A stretch of 55,389 nucleotides of DNA from contig QLUR01000017.1 in the NCBI GenBank assembly GCA_018725565.1, forward strand, positions 1-55,389, given 5' to 3'. A program made the position numbers and the translations under genes. Shown here piece by piece: positions 31,502-39,911 of this stretch (position 1 is its first letter; the number at the start of each line of letters is the position of its first letter). Below the pieces are notes generated by a model that searched no databases, had not been told where the DNA came from, and worked only from the letters and a program-made list of their open reading frames with translations. This DNA is from Bacillota bacterium. Its GTDB lineage: Bacteria > Bacillota > Dethiobacteria > Dethiobacterales > Dethiobacteraceae.

Positions 31502-33103
31502 ATGGCTAAAAAGTTTATCCCCACCCGTTTTATGCTGCCGACTTCGCGGTATGACAAAGAGCGCGCTGACCACGCGGTAGAGTTCATCAAACTGCTCTGT
31601 CACACGAAGGGCGAATGGTCAGGGAAACAGTTTGTGCTGTTGCCGTGGCAGGAACAGATTATCCGGGATATCTTCGGCGTCATTAAGCCGGATGGGAACC
31701 GCCAGTTTACGACCGCTTTCATAACCTGCAGCAAAAAAAGCGGCAAAAGCGAACTTGCGGCAGCTGTTGCGCTGTATATGCTTTGCGCAGACGGCGAAGA
31801 AGCCGCAGAGGTCTACGGCTGCGCAAACGACCGCAAACAAAGCGCCATCGTCTTTGATGTGGCGCGGGATATGTGCCGACTGGCACCTCCGGCGCTTCAG
31901 CGGCGTGTGAAGCTGCTCGATTCCACAAAACGCATCATCTATCTCCCGACACGCAGCTACTACCAGGCCTTGTCGAGCGAGGTGGCTACCAAATTCGGGC
32001 TGAACATACATGCGACGGTATTTGACGAACTGCTCGGGCAAAAAGAGCGCGAACTCTACGATGTAATGACAAAGGGCGCCGGCGCGGCAAGGAGGCAACC
32101 GCTAAATTTCGTCATTACGACTGTCAGCTCCGATACAAACTCAATCTGTTATGAGGTGTATGCCAAGGCTCTGGATATTATACATGGCCGCAAGACAGAT
32201 CCGACTTTTTATCCTGTCGTATTCAGTACACCGGAGGATGCTGACTGGACAGACCCCAAGGTATGGAAAATGTCCAACCCGTCACTCGGGATCACCGTTA
32301 AGGAGGAATACCTTCGTTCGATGTGTGAATCAGCAAAACAAAATCCGGCGGAGGAGAACCATTTCAGACAGTTCCATCTCAACCAGCCTGTCAAGCAGGC
32401 CGTCCGCTGGATGCCAATGGCGAAATGGGACGCCTGCGCTTTTCCGATAGATTCAGCAAGCCTTGAGGGGCGGGTTTGCTACGGCGGGCTTGACCTCTCC
32501 TCCACTACCGACATTACCGCCTTTGTGCTGGTCTTCCCGCCGGCGGATGAGGACGACAAATATGCCGTTCTTCCCTTCTTCTGGATGCCGGAGAACAATA
32601 TCAGCCTGCGGGTACGGCGCGACCATGTGCAATACGACCTCTGGGAGAAGCAAGGCCATCTGCTGACCACCGAGGGCAACGTCGTACATTACGGCTTCAT
32701 CGAGCGGTTTATTGAGGAACTGGGCAAGCGCTACAACATCCGCGAGATCGCCTTTGACCGTTGGGGTGCTGTGCAGATGACACAAAACCTTGAGGGCCTT
32801 GGCTTCACGGTCGTTCCTTTCGGGCAGGGCTTTAAGGATATGTCGCCGCCCACAAAGGAACTGATGAAGCTTACCTTGGAAGAGAAAATCGCCCATGGCG
32901 GCCATCCCGTACTGCGCTGGATGATGGATAATATCTTCATCCGCACTGACCCGGCCGGCAATATCAAGCCTGACAAAGAAAAAAGCACAGAAAGGATCGA
33001 TGGCGCGGTGGCTACCATTATGGCGCTGGATAGGGCGATACGGTGCGGTTCCGGCAATACCGGCGGCAGCATCTATGACGAAAGGGGGATTTGGAGTGTC
33101 TGA
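31502..33103 (+). CDS. Phage terminase large subunit
   Basis: This 533-aa packaging motor has an N-terminal ATPase (Walker A-like SKKSGKSELAAAVALYML near residue 77, Walker B FDELLGQ near 173, motif III NFVITTVSSD) and a C-terminal RNase H-like nuclease with YGGLDLSSTTDITAF near 327 and RIDGAVATIMALDRA near 500. It belongs with HK97-type portal and capsid. The ATG follows ACGGAGG. It cleaves concatemers and pumps DNA into the prohead with the P27-like small subunit. Confidence 0.95.
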   Translation: MAKKFIPTRFMLPTSRYDKERADHAVEFIKLLCHTKGEWSGKQFVLLPWQEQIIRDIFGVIKPDGNRQFTTAFITCSKKSGKSELAAAVALYMLCADGEEAAEVYGCANDRKQSAIVFDVARDMCRLAPPALQRRVKLLDSTKRIIYLPTRSYYQALSSEVATKFGLNIHATVFDELLGQKERELYDVMTKGAGAARRQPLNFVITTVSSDTNSICYEVYAKALDIIHGRKTDPTFYPVVFSTPEDADWTDPKVWKMSNPSLGITVKEEYLRSMCESAKQNPAEENHFRQFHLNQPVKQAVRWMPMAKWDACAFPIDSASLEGRVCYGGLDLSSTTDITAFVLVFPPADEDDKYAVLPFFWMPENNISLRVRRDHVQYDLWEKQGHLLTTEGNVVHYGFIERFIEELGKRYNIREIAFDRWGAVQMTQNLEGLGFTVVPFGQGFKDMSPPTKELMKLTLEEKIAHGGHPVLRWMMDNIFIRTDPAGNIKPDKEKSTERIDGAVATIMALDRAIRCGSGNTGGSIYDERGIWSV

Positions 33104-33323
33104 TGAGGTCAATCACCCGAAACATTATACAAGCGGCACCACTGAGTGTATTGAAGCAATACGTGCCTCCATGACAGCTGAGGCGTTTGCCGGATATCTT
33201 AGGGGCAACTGCATGAAATACCTGTGGCGCTATAAACACAAAGGCGGCGTGCAGGATCTGCAAAAAGGCGAGTTCTATTTAAAGGCTCTAATCCATCTTG
33301 AACAGGAGCGTGAGAAGCGATGA
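33096..33323 (+). CDS. DUF3310 protein (phage nucleotide kinase-like)
   Basis: This 75-aa protein has the DUF3310 signature: VNHPKHYTSGTTECIEAI, then FAGYLRGNCMKYLWRYKHKG and DLQKGEFYLKALI. It is often annotated as a SaV-like or nucleotide kinase-like protein, but activity is unproven. I prefer the GTG at 33096, which overlaps the terminase stop by 8 bases; an in-frame ATG seven codons upstream is possible. It overlaps the portal start. Confidence 0.85.
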   Translation: MSDEVNHPKHYTSGTTECIEAIRASMTAEAFAGYLRGNCMKYLWRYKHKGGVQDLQKGEFYLKALIHLEQEREKR

Positions 33324-34561
33324 AGCTACCTCTTTTGCGCTGGTTAGTTAAAGCCAGAGACCGACCTGCAAACAGCCTGTTTAGCTCTACTTACAGCTTT
33401 TTCTTCGGCACAACCTCCAGCGGCAAGAGTGTCAACGAGCGCACAGCCATGCAGACCACAGCGGTTTACGCCTGTGTTAGGATTCTAGCAGAAACCATAG
33501 CGAGCCTGCCGCTTCATACTTTCAAGCACACCGCTAGCGGCAAGGAAAAGGCGATCGAACATCCACTATTTCATCTGCTCCATGACGAGCCAAATCCAGA
33601 GATGACTTCATTTGTGTTTCGAGAAACACTGATGGGTCATCTTTTGCTTTGGGGAAATGCTTATGCACAGATTATTCGTGATGGCAGGGGGAAGGTCCTT
33701 GCCCTCTATCCCCTGCTGCCCGACAGGATGGTGGTTGATAGAACGCTGGCTGGAGAGCTTTACTACGAATACCGAAAGGATACCGGTTCAGCCATTCTTC
33801 GAAAAGAGGATGTCTTGCATATTCCAGGGCTTGGTTTTGACGGGCTGGTCGGTTACTCTCCCATCGCCATGGCAAAAAATGCTATCGGTATGGCTCTAGC
33901 CTGCGAGGAATATGGGGCCACTTTTTTCGCAAACGGCGCAAATCCGGGCGGAGTGCTTGAGCATCCAGGGGTTGTCAAGGATCCTAAACGGATAAGGGAT
34001 AGCTGGAACGCGGTTTATCAGGGCAGTGAAAACGCGCATCGGATAGCAGTCTTGGAAGAAGGCATGAAGTTTCAAAGTATCGGTATCCCGCCTGAACAGG
34101 CACAATTTCTGGAAAGTAGGAAATATCAAACGGAGGAGATCTGCAGAATCTTCAGGGTCCCTCCTCATTTAGTCGCTAGTTTGGACCGAGCAACTTTTAG
34201 TAACATTGAACATCAGTCAATCAGCTTTGTAGACAATACGATTATTCCGTGGGTTTCAAGAATTGAGCAATCGTTGCAACGGTCATTGTTTACTGAAGCC
34301 GAGAAAAAAGTGTACTTTGCCAAATTTAACTTAAATGCGAGGCTTCGCGGGGATGCTGCCTCAAGAGCAAACTTTTATCAAACAATGCGCCAGAACGGCA
34401 TCATGTCAGCAAATGAAATAAGGGAATTAGAGGAAATGAACCTGATACCAGATGAGCTGGGTGGATCAAAGTATTTGGTTAACGGAAATTTTGTTGATAT
34501 GGCAAGTGCGGGGGCTTGGACAAAAAAATACAACGGAAAGGAGGCAGAGAAGCTTGAATAA
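33320..34561 (+). CDS. HK97-family portal protein
   Basis: This 413-aa protein forms the dodecameric vertex through which DNA enters and leaves. Recognisable stretches are VNERTAMQTTAVYACVRILA, SLPLHTF, LHDEPNPEMTSFVFRE, GLVGYSPIAMAKNAI and EICRIFRVPPHLVASLDRAT. The length is normal for HK97-type portals. It overlaps DUF3310 by four bases and the protease start by eight, keeping the structural genes in one tight operon. Confidence 0.95.
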   Translation: MKLPLLRWLVKARDRPANSLFSSTYSFFFGTTSSGKSVNERTAMQTTAVYACVRILAETIASLPLHTFKHTASGKEKAIEHPLFHLLHDEPNPEMTSFVFRETLMGHLLLWGNAYAQIIRDGRGKVLALYPLLPDRMVVDRTLAGELYYEYRKDTGSAILRKEDVLHIPGLGFDGLVGYSPIAMAKNAIGMALACEEYGATFFANGANPGGVLEHPGVVKDPKRIRDSWNAVYQGSENAHRIAVLEEGMKFQSIGIPPEQAQFLESRKYQTEEICRIFRVPPHLVASLDRATFSNIEHQSISFVDNTIIPWVSRIEQSLQRSLFTEAEKKVYFAKFNLNARLRGDAASRANFYQTMRQNGIMSANEIRELEEMNLIPDELGGSKYLVNGNFVDMASAGAWTKKYNGKEAEKLE

Positions 34562-35243
34562 GACATTTTGGAATTGGGTCAAAAATGAAGAAGGCAGAAC
34601 CCTCTACCTTGACGGTGCCATCGCCGAGGAAACTTGGTTTGGCGATGAGGTGACGCCTAAGCAATTTAAGGCTGAGCTAATCAGCGGCAGCGGAGACATC
34701 ACCGTCTGGATTAACTCGCCGGGAGGCTGTGTATTTGCAGCAAGCCAGATCTACAACATGTTGATGGACTACAAAGGAAAAGTTACAGTGAAAATCGATG
34801 GAATTGCCGCAAGTGCCGCGTCTGTTATTGCCATGGCGGGCGGGGAGGTTTTAATGTCGCCGGTTTCCATGATTATGCTGCATAATCCCATGACCATCGC
34901 CTTTGGTGACACAGAGGAAATGGAAAAAGCCATAGGCATGCTAAGCGAGGTGAAAGAGAGCATCATCAACGCCTATGAGTTAAAGACCGGCCTTTCAAGG
35001 GTGAAGCTGTCGCATTTGATGGATGCCGAGAGCTGGTTCAATGCAAAAAAAGCAGTAGAGCTTGGCTTTGCAGACAAGATCATGTTTTGGGATGCGGATG
35101 TGTCGGCTCCTGTAAACGAAGGAGCAATTTTTAGCAAAATGGCGGTTATCAACTCGCTTATGAGCAAATTGCCGCGCAAAGAGAAGACCTTAGGCAAACC
35201 TATTAGCGAACTCGACACGAGACTTGAACTATTAAAATTATAA
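34554..35243 (+). CDS. ClpP-like prohead protease
   Basis: This 229-aa S14-family protease is the capsid maturation enzyme. It starts at TTG at 34554, nine bases after AAGGAGG. The catalytic serine region is GIAASAASVIAMAGGEVLMS and the histidine is in MIMLHNPMTIAFGD; INSPGGCVFAA is the oxyanion-side motif. It should cut the N-terminal scaffolding part of the capsid protein encoded next. Confidence 0.93.
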   Translation: MNKTFWNWVKNEEGRTLYLDGAIAEETWFGDEVTPKQFKAELISGSGDITVWINSPGGCVFAASQIYNMLMDYKGKVTVKIDGIAASAASVIAMAGGEVLMSPVSMIMLHNPMTIAFGDTEEMEKAIGMLSEVKESIINAYELKTGLSRVKLSHLMDAESWFNAKKAVELGFADKIMFWDADVSAPVNEGAIFSKMAVINSLMSKLPRKEKTLGKPISELDTRLELLKL

Positions 35244-35257
35244 GGAGGCAATTGAAA

Positions 35258-36460
35258 ATGAATAAGACTCTAGAACTGCGTGAAAAAAGGGCTAAGTCCT
35301 GGGAAACAGCGAAGGCGTTTCTTGATTCAAAAAGAGGCAATGACGGGATAATCTCTGCGGAGGACACCGCCACCTACGAGAAAATGGAAACCGACGTGGT
35401 GGCGCTTGGCAGGGAAATCGACCGCCTGGAGCGCCAGGCCGCCATTGACGCGGAGCTTTCCCTTCCTGTTAACAAGCCTATCACCAACGCCCCGGCAGAT
35501 ACGCCCGGCAAGGATTTGACCGGCAGGGCGTCAGCCGAGTACAAGAAGGCGTTCTGGAACGCCATGCGCTCCCAAAAGCCAAAGTACGAGGTCATAGACG
35601 CCCTGCAGGCTGGCTCTGACCACGAAGGCGGCTACCTTGTGCCGGATACGTTCGAGCGTACGCTCGTCGAAGCCTTAGAAGAAAAAAATATCTTTCGCCG
35701 CTTGGCAAATGTCATCACCACCTCCAGCGGTGACCGCAAGATTCCCGTGGTGGCGAGTAAGGGCAACGCATCTTGGGTGGACGAGGAAGGCGCTATCCCT
35801 GAGAGCGACGACAGCTTCTTGCAGGTGTCAATCGGCGCCCATAAGCTCGCCACCATGATCAAGGTTTCCGAGGAACTCTTAAACGACTCTGTATTCGACC
35901 TTGAAAACTACATCGCCAGGGAGTTTGCCCGCAGAATCGGCAGCAAGGAAGAAGAAGCGTTCCTATTAGGCGACGGCACAGGCAAGCCGCTAGGCATCCT
36001 TGCCGCAACGGGCGGTGGCCAGACAGGCGTAACAACCGCAGCGGCAGCCGCCATCACGCTCGATGAAATCCTTGATTTGTTCTACAGCCTGAAAGCGCCC
36101 TACCGCAACAAGGCGGTCTTTGTGATGAACGACTCCACCGTCAAAGCGATCAGGAAACTAAAAGACAGCACCGGCCAGTACCTCTGGCAGCCGTCTATCC
36201 AAGCGGGGACGCCCGACTCTATCCTCAACCGGCCCCTCTACACCTCGGCTTATGTGCCGGTAATCGAGGCCGGAGCAAAGAGCGTGGTATTCGGTGATTT
36301 TAGCTACTACTGGGTGGCTGACCGCCAAGGCCGGGTGTTCAAGCGCCTGAGCGAACTGTTTGCCGTAACGGGCCAGGTTGGCTTTATGGCCACTCAGCGC
36401 GTGGACGGCAGGGTGATCCTGCCGGAAGCTATCAAGATCCTCCAGCACAAAACAGCCTAA
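35258..36460 (+). CDS. HK97-family major capsid protein
   Basis: This 400-aa protein has a helical, charged N-terminal scaffold (about 1-105, removed on maturation) and an HK97 fold beginning around GSDHEGGYLVPDTFERTLVE. Further family segments are GNASWVDEEGAIPESDD, IKVSEELLNDSVFDLENYIA, EEAFLLGDGTGKPLGIL and VFGDFSYYWVADRQG. The ATG at 35258 is nine bases after AAGGAGG; an in-frame TTG two codons upstream is too close. Confidence 0.95.
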   Translation: MNKTLELREKRAKSWETAKAFLDSKRGNDGIISAEDTATYEKMETDVVALGREIDRLERQAAIDAELSLPVNKPITNAPADTPGKDLTGRASAEYKKAFWNAMRSQKPKYEVIDALQAGSDHEGGYLVPDTFERTLVEALEEKNIFRRLANVITTSSGDRKIPVVASKGNASWVDEEGAIPESDDSFLQVSIGAHKLATMIKVSEELLNDSVFDLENYIAREFARRIGSKEEEAFLLGDGTGKPLGILAATGGGQTGVTTAAAAAITLDEILDLFYSLKAPYRNKAVFVMNDSTVKAIRKLKDSTGQYLWQPSIQAGTPDSILNRPLYTSAYVPVIEAGAKSVVFGDFSYYWVADRQGRVFKRLSELFAVTGQVGFMATQRVDGRVILPEAIKILQHKTA

Positions 36461-36478
36461 GACTGGAGGTGATGTGGC

Positions 36479-36805
36479 ATGAGCGTGATTGATACCCTGT
36501 TGCCAAAAGTCAAGGCGAACCTGATTCTGGAACACGGCGCGGACGATGAACTGCTCAAGGGCTTCATCCGCGCCGCCGTGTCCTATGCCGAAAGCTACCA
36601 GCACGTCGCCGAAGGCCATTACTTTGAGAACGCCATGCCGCCCACCACTGAACAAGCTGTGATTATGCTCTCCAGCCATTTCTATGAAAGCAGGGACGGC
36701 TCGACGGCGGGCTTTTTCGCAGATAGCGTGCAAGCCGGACAGCAGGTGTGGCACACGGTCAACCTGCTGCTGCGGCTTGACCGGGATTGGGGGAAAAGCA
36801 TATGA
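36479..36805 (+). CDS. Head-tail connector (gp6-like)
   Basis: This 108-aa helical protein matches the phage head-tail connector/DNA packaging group: LEHGADDELLKGFIRAAVSY and AVIMLSSHFYESRDG are typical. It would form a ring below the portal. It follows the capsid gene and overlaps the next gene by four bases. Confidence 0.85.
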   Translation: MSVIDTLLPKVKANLILEHGADDELLKGFIRAAVSYAESYQHVAEGHYFENAMPPTTEQAVIMLSSHFYESRDGSTAGFFADSVQAGQQVWHTVNLLLRLDRDWGKSI

Positions 36806-37134
36806 GCTTTGGCAAGATGAATACCTTTATCGATATCATCTCCACTGCGCTTGTAAAGGACAGCGAGGGCTTTGCCGCAAGCGGCGACACCATCCTCGCT
36901 TCCGTCCGGGCATACAAAGAGGACAGGCGCGGCAATGAAAAATGGGCGAACATGGCGGCCTTTTCTGAGGCGTCCGCCCTTTTTCGCTTCCGCAAAATCC
37001 CCAGCCTTGCGGTTACGACGGAGATGGTTATCGTTTGCGCTGATGGCAGGTACAACATTTTGAGCGTTCTGGACGTGCGCGGGCGCGGCATGTATCTTGA
37101 AGTTCTGGCAAAGAAGGTGATTTCCGGTGGCTAA
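36802..37134 (+). CDS. Phage head closure/head-tail adaptor protein
   Basis: This 110-aa beta-rich protein has the head-tail adaptor pattern: DIISTALVKDSEGF early, SVRAYKEDRRGNEKWAN and MVIVCADGRYNILSVLDVRG. The ATG at 36802 is preceded by GGGGGAAAA. It would plug the connector before tail attachment. It overlaps the next gene. Confidence 0.82.
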   Translation: MSFGKMNTFIDIISTALVKDSEGFAASGDTILASVRAYKEDRRGNEKWANMAAFSEASALFRFRKIPSLAVTTEMVIVCADGRYNILSVLDVRGRGMYLEVLAKKVISGG

Positions 37135-37558
37135 ACTTGACATGAAAATGCCGGAGGACTTTCTTCTTAAGGTTTCCCGCCTTGCGGAAAAGACCGACGA
37201 GATCATCCCGCGGGTGCTGCAAGCCGGTGGCGAGGTGGCGCTGGAGAAAGTTAAAAGCAACCTGCGCTCCGTTATCGGGCGCGATACTAAACATGAGTCG
37301 CGCTCTACCGGGGAGCTGGCGGAGGCCCTTGGTCTTTCCCCCGCTAAGCTGGACAGGGACGGCAACTACAACGTGAAGGTGGGTTTTTCCGAGCCGCGCA
37401 AAGGCGGCGGCAGCAACGCGAGAATCGCCAATATCCTCGAACACGGCAAATCCGGGCAGCCCGCCAAGCCGTTTCTCGGACCTGCGAAAACGGCCTCAAG
37501 GAAGGCTTGCGTCGAAGCGATGATCACGAAGCTGGATGAGGAGATAAAGAACCTATGA
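37127..37558 (+). CDS. HK97 gp10-like tail protein
   Basis: This 143-aa protein starts at GTG. The C-terminal pattern ANILEHGKSGQPAKPFLGPA is typical of HK97 gp10-like proteins, which act at the head-tail joint or tail terminator. The N-terminal helices include VLQAGGEVALEKVKSNL. It overlaps both neighbours, as usual for this module. Confidence 0.85.
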   Translation: MAKLDMKMPEDFLLKVSRLAEKTDEIIPRVLQAGGEVALEKVKSNLRSVIGRDTKHESRSTGELAEALGLSPAKLDRDGNYNVKVGFSEPRKGGGSNARIANILEHGKSGQPAKPFLGPAKTASRKACVEAMITKLDEEIKNL

Positions 37559-37899
37559 GCATTTTGTCTGAGTTGAACAGCCTGCTTGACGGGCTGGGTA
37601 TCCCCGCCGAAACGGGTGTATTTTCTGCGGCCGCTCCTGACGAGTACGCAGTCGTCACACCACTGGCTGATATCTATGAGGTCCACGCGGACAACCACCC
37701 ATGCTTTGAGGTGCAGGAAGCGCGGCTGTCATTGTTTAGCAAGAATAACTACATCCGGCGGAAGAACCGGGTGGCGGCGGCTTTGCTGGCCGCGGGGTTC
37801 ACCATTACAGACCGCCGCTATATTGGTTACGAGAATGACACAGGTTTTCACCATTATTCCGTAGATGTGGCAAAAGAATATCCGGTAAAGGAGAATTGA
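37555..37899 (+). CDS. Tail completion/terminator-like protein
   Basis: This 114-aa protein sits exactly where siphophages encode the tail terminator or minor tail component, between gp10-like and major tail. Features such as DEYAVVTPLADIYEVHADNH and YIGYENDTGFHHYSVDVAKE are consistent with that group. It overlaps the upstream gene by four bases. The assignment rests partly on gene order. Confidence 0.78.
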   Translation: MSILSELNSLLDGLGIPAETGVFSAAAPDEYAVVTPLADIYEVHADNHPCFEVQEARLSLFSKNNYIRRKNRVAAALLAAGFTITDRRYIGYENDTGFHHYSVDVAKEYPVKEN

Positions 37900-37902
37900 C
37901 AA

Positions 37903-38487
37903 ATGGCAACTATCGGGCTTGACCGGCTCTACTACGCCCCCATCACAGAAGGTACAAACGGGGAAGAAACTTATGGCGTTCCGGTAATGCTGGCAAAGGC
38001 GATCTCGGCTGAGCTGTCCGTGGAGCTCTCTGAAGCCACGCTCTACGCCGACGACGGGGCCGCTGAAATTGTCAAGGAATTTAGGAACGGCACGCTCTCC
38101 CTCGGGGTGGACGCCATCGGACGCTCCGTGGCCGCGGCTCTCACCGGCGCGGCTGTGGATGATAACGGAGTGCTCATCTCGGCGAGCGAAGACGGAGGCG
38201 CGCCGGTGGCCATCGGCTTTCGCGCAAGGAAGGCAAACGGGGCCTACCGTTACTTCTGGCTTTATCGCGTGAAATTCGGCGTTCCCGGCACCAACCTTGC
38301 CACCAAGGGCGATACCATCACCTTTTCAACGCCAACCATTGAGGGCACGGTTACCCGCCGCAACAAGCTGGACGGCAACGGCAACCACCCGTGGAAGGCG
38401 GAGGTCAACGCGGACGATGCCGGCGTGGCTCCCGCCATCGTCAACGGCTGGTACACCCAGGTCTATGAGCCGACTTTCGCGCCGTAA
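37903..38487 (+). CDS. Major tail tube protein
   Basis: This 194-aa beta-rich protein begins ATIGLDRLYYAPITEGTNGE, then has AELSVELSEATLYADDGAAE and GFRARKANGAYRYFWLYRVK, as in phi13-type major tail proteins of Firmicutes phages. It polymerises into the tail tube around the tape measure. It is followed by the tail chaperone genes, as expected. Confidence 0.9.
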   Translation: MATIGLDRLYYAPITEGTNGEETYGVPVMLAKAISAELSVELSEATLYADDGAAEIVKEFRNGTLSLGVDAIGRSVAAALTGAAVDDNGVLISASEDGGAPVAIGFRARKANGAYRYFWLYRVKFGVPGTNLATKGDTITFSTPTIEGTVTRRNKLDGNGNHPWKAEVNADDAGVAPAIVNGWYTQVYEPTFAP

Positions 38488-38501
38488 GGAGTGTGTAAAA
38501 G

Positions 38502-38885
38502 ATGGATAGTGAAAGAAGTGCGGTTATCAATATAGGCGGCATAGACTTTGCTCTGGTATTGACCACTCGAGCCACCAAGGAAATCGCCCGGCGTTACGGG
38601 GGCCTGGAGAACTTGGGCGAGAAGCTGATGAAAGCCGAGAACTTTGAACTGGCGCTGGATGAAATCATTTGGCTGATTACGCTGCTCGCGAACCAGTCTA
38701 TCCTCATCCACAACCTGAAGAATAAGGACAACCCCAAGCCGCTCCTGACCGGGGAAGAGGTGGAGCTCCTGACTTCGCCGCTTGAGCTGGCGGGCTACAA
38801 GGAAGCCATCACCGAGGCGATGTTTAAGGGGACGAAGCGGCATATCGAGAGCGAGGGAGACCAAAAAAACGCGGAAGCCGGGTAA
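38502..38885 (+). CDS. Tail assembly chaperone (gpG-like)
   Basis: This 127-aa protein lies between major tail and tape measure, where lambda-like phages encode gpG. It is helical, with INIGGIDFALVLTTRATKEI early and LLTGEEVELLTSPLELAGYK late. Near its end the frame reads CAA AAA AAC, containing the slippery heptamer A-AAA-AAC. Ribosomes that slip back one base continue into the downstream frame, making a gpGT-like fusion. It coats the tape measure during tail assembly. Confidence 0.88.
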   Translation: MDSERSAVINIGGIDFALVLTTRATKEIARRYGGLENLGEKLMKAENFELALDEIIWLITLLANQSILIHNLKNKDNPKPLLTGEEVELLTSPLELAGYKEAITEAMFKGTKRHIESEGDQKNAEAG

Positions 38886-39073
38886 GCGATGAGGAGTTGT
38901 TCACCCGGCTTCTGTATTACGGCACTGTTCATTTAAACCGCTCCGAGGAAGAGGTGTGGCTTTTGCCGATTGGCCTCTTGCTGGACTTGTGGGAGTGCCA
39001 CAGGCAGTTTCTCGGAATGGCGAAACAGAAAAGAGAGCTGTTCATTGAAGATCTGGTTCCCTATGGGGTATAG
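38864..39073 (+). CDS. gpT-like extension reached by programmed -1 frameshift
   Basis: After slippage on A-AAA-AAC (38864-38870) the frame reads CGC GGA AGC and runs 67 codons to TAG at 39071-39073. The extension includes SDEELFTRLLYYGTVHLNRS and GLLLDLWECHRQFLGMAKQK and has no start codon with an SD site of its own. The fusion would be about 190 residues. Tail chaperones with -1 frameshifting are widely conserved in siphophages, and this extension has the expected length and position. Confidence 0.85.
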   Translation, partial: KKRGSRVSDEELFTRLLYYGTVHLNRSEEEVWLLPIGLLLDLWECHRQFLGMAKQKRELFIEDLVPYGV

Positions 39074-39118
39074 GCAGCAAAAAGCAGGGAATCCAGCCCC
39101 TGTTTAACAAAACTGCTG

Positions 39119-39523
39119 TTATTCCATTTGCAGAAAATCTGCCGCCGTAACGATTTTTGGGTTTGTGATGCCTGATTCAAGAAAGTCCTTGTCGCCGGTT
39201 AAAAGTACATCGGCTTTTGCCGTTACAGCTGCCCGGAGAATTGGCCTGTCGGATATGTCCCGGACAAGCGCTTCATCTGACACGTCAACAACAGAAGTCG
39301 GAACAACCTCAAGGACGGTGAGCGCAAGCGCCAAAAAGCGTTCAAGAGCCTGGATTTTGTGCGAGAATTTCCGGTTGTAGACCCGGCGAAGCTCATCAAT
39401 GTTTTGATCGCAAATCACACCGTGGTTGGGGTGGGTAACTGCTTTGACGTATGCCTGATATGACGTTCCCTCATTGCTCAAGGACGCGGAAATAAGAATA
39501 TTGGTATCGATCAATACCCTCAC
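39119..39523 (-). CDS. PIN-family toxin
   Basis: This 134-aa PIN-domain ribonuclease of the COG1569 type has acidic active-site residues in MRVLIDTNILISASLSN, QNIDELRRVYNRKF, EALVRDISDRPILRAAVTAK and DVLLTGDKDFLES. It would cleave RNA when free of its antitoxin. It is coupled to the upstream AbrB-type gene by a four-base overlap. The pair is antisense to the prophage tail genes. Confidence 0.9.
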   Translation of the reverse strand: MRVLIDTNILISASLSNEGTSYQAYVKAVTHPNHGVICDQNIDELRRVYNRKFSHKIQALERFLALALTVLEVVPTSVVDVSDEALVRDISDRPILRAAVTAKADVLLTGDKDFLESGITNPKIVTAADFLQME

Positions 39524-39792
39524 AGTCCTTCAATCTCCGCGCGAACGTCCTTTACCAGATCCATGACATCGTCATCGGTCTGAATCCCGGCTTTTTCCGC
39601 CTCGCCCTTCATTTCCTGCCGCAGCATTTTCATAGCGTAAACAGCAGAGTTCATTAGGATGACACGGTCTTCCTCGCAAATGAGGGTGACACGGTCTCCA
39701 GTGGCAAGGCGAAGCTTGGAACGGATATCCTTTGGGAGCGTAATTTGGCCTTTGGCCATTACCTTGGCGTTATCAACTATAGGGACACTCAT
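39520..39792 (-). CDS. AbrB/MazE-type antitoxin
   Basis: This 90-aa protein has an N-terminal SpoVT/AbrB swapped-hairpin domain (NAKVMAKGQITLPKDIRSKL, TGDRVTLICEEDRVILMN) and an acidic helical C-terminus that would bind the PIN toxin. The ATG at 39792 follows AAGGAGG; the longer upstream frame has no site. The PIN gene overlaps its end by four bases. Together they form an intact toxin-antitoxin cassette inserted between tail chaperone and tape measure. Confidence 0.9.
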   Translation of the reverse strand: MSVPIVDNAKVMAKGQITLPKDIRSKLRLATGDRVTLICEEDRVILMNSAVYAMKMLRQEMKGEAEKAGIQTDDDVMDLVKDVRAEIEGL

Positions 39793-39911
39793 GCTAAAAC
39801 CTCCTTGAATTTTGAAAAGTAGGGCAATCCCTATTTGCCCTACCATTAGTATATGCCAAACAGCGTTAAAATACAATTGCTTTTGAAAATTTTGCAGGGG
39901 AGGTGCGCTGC

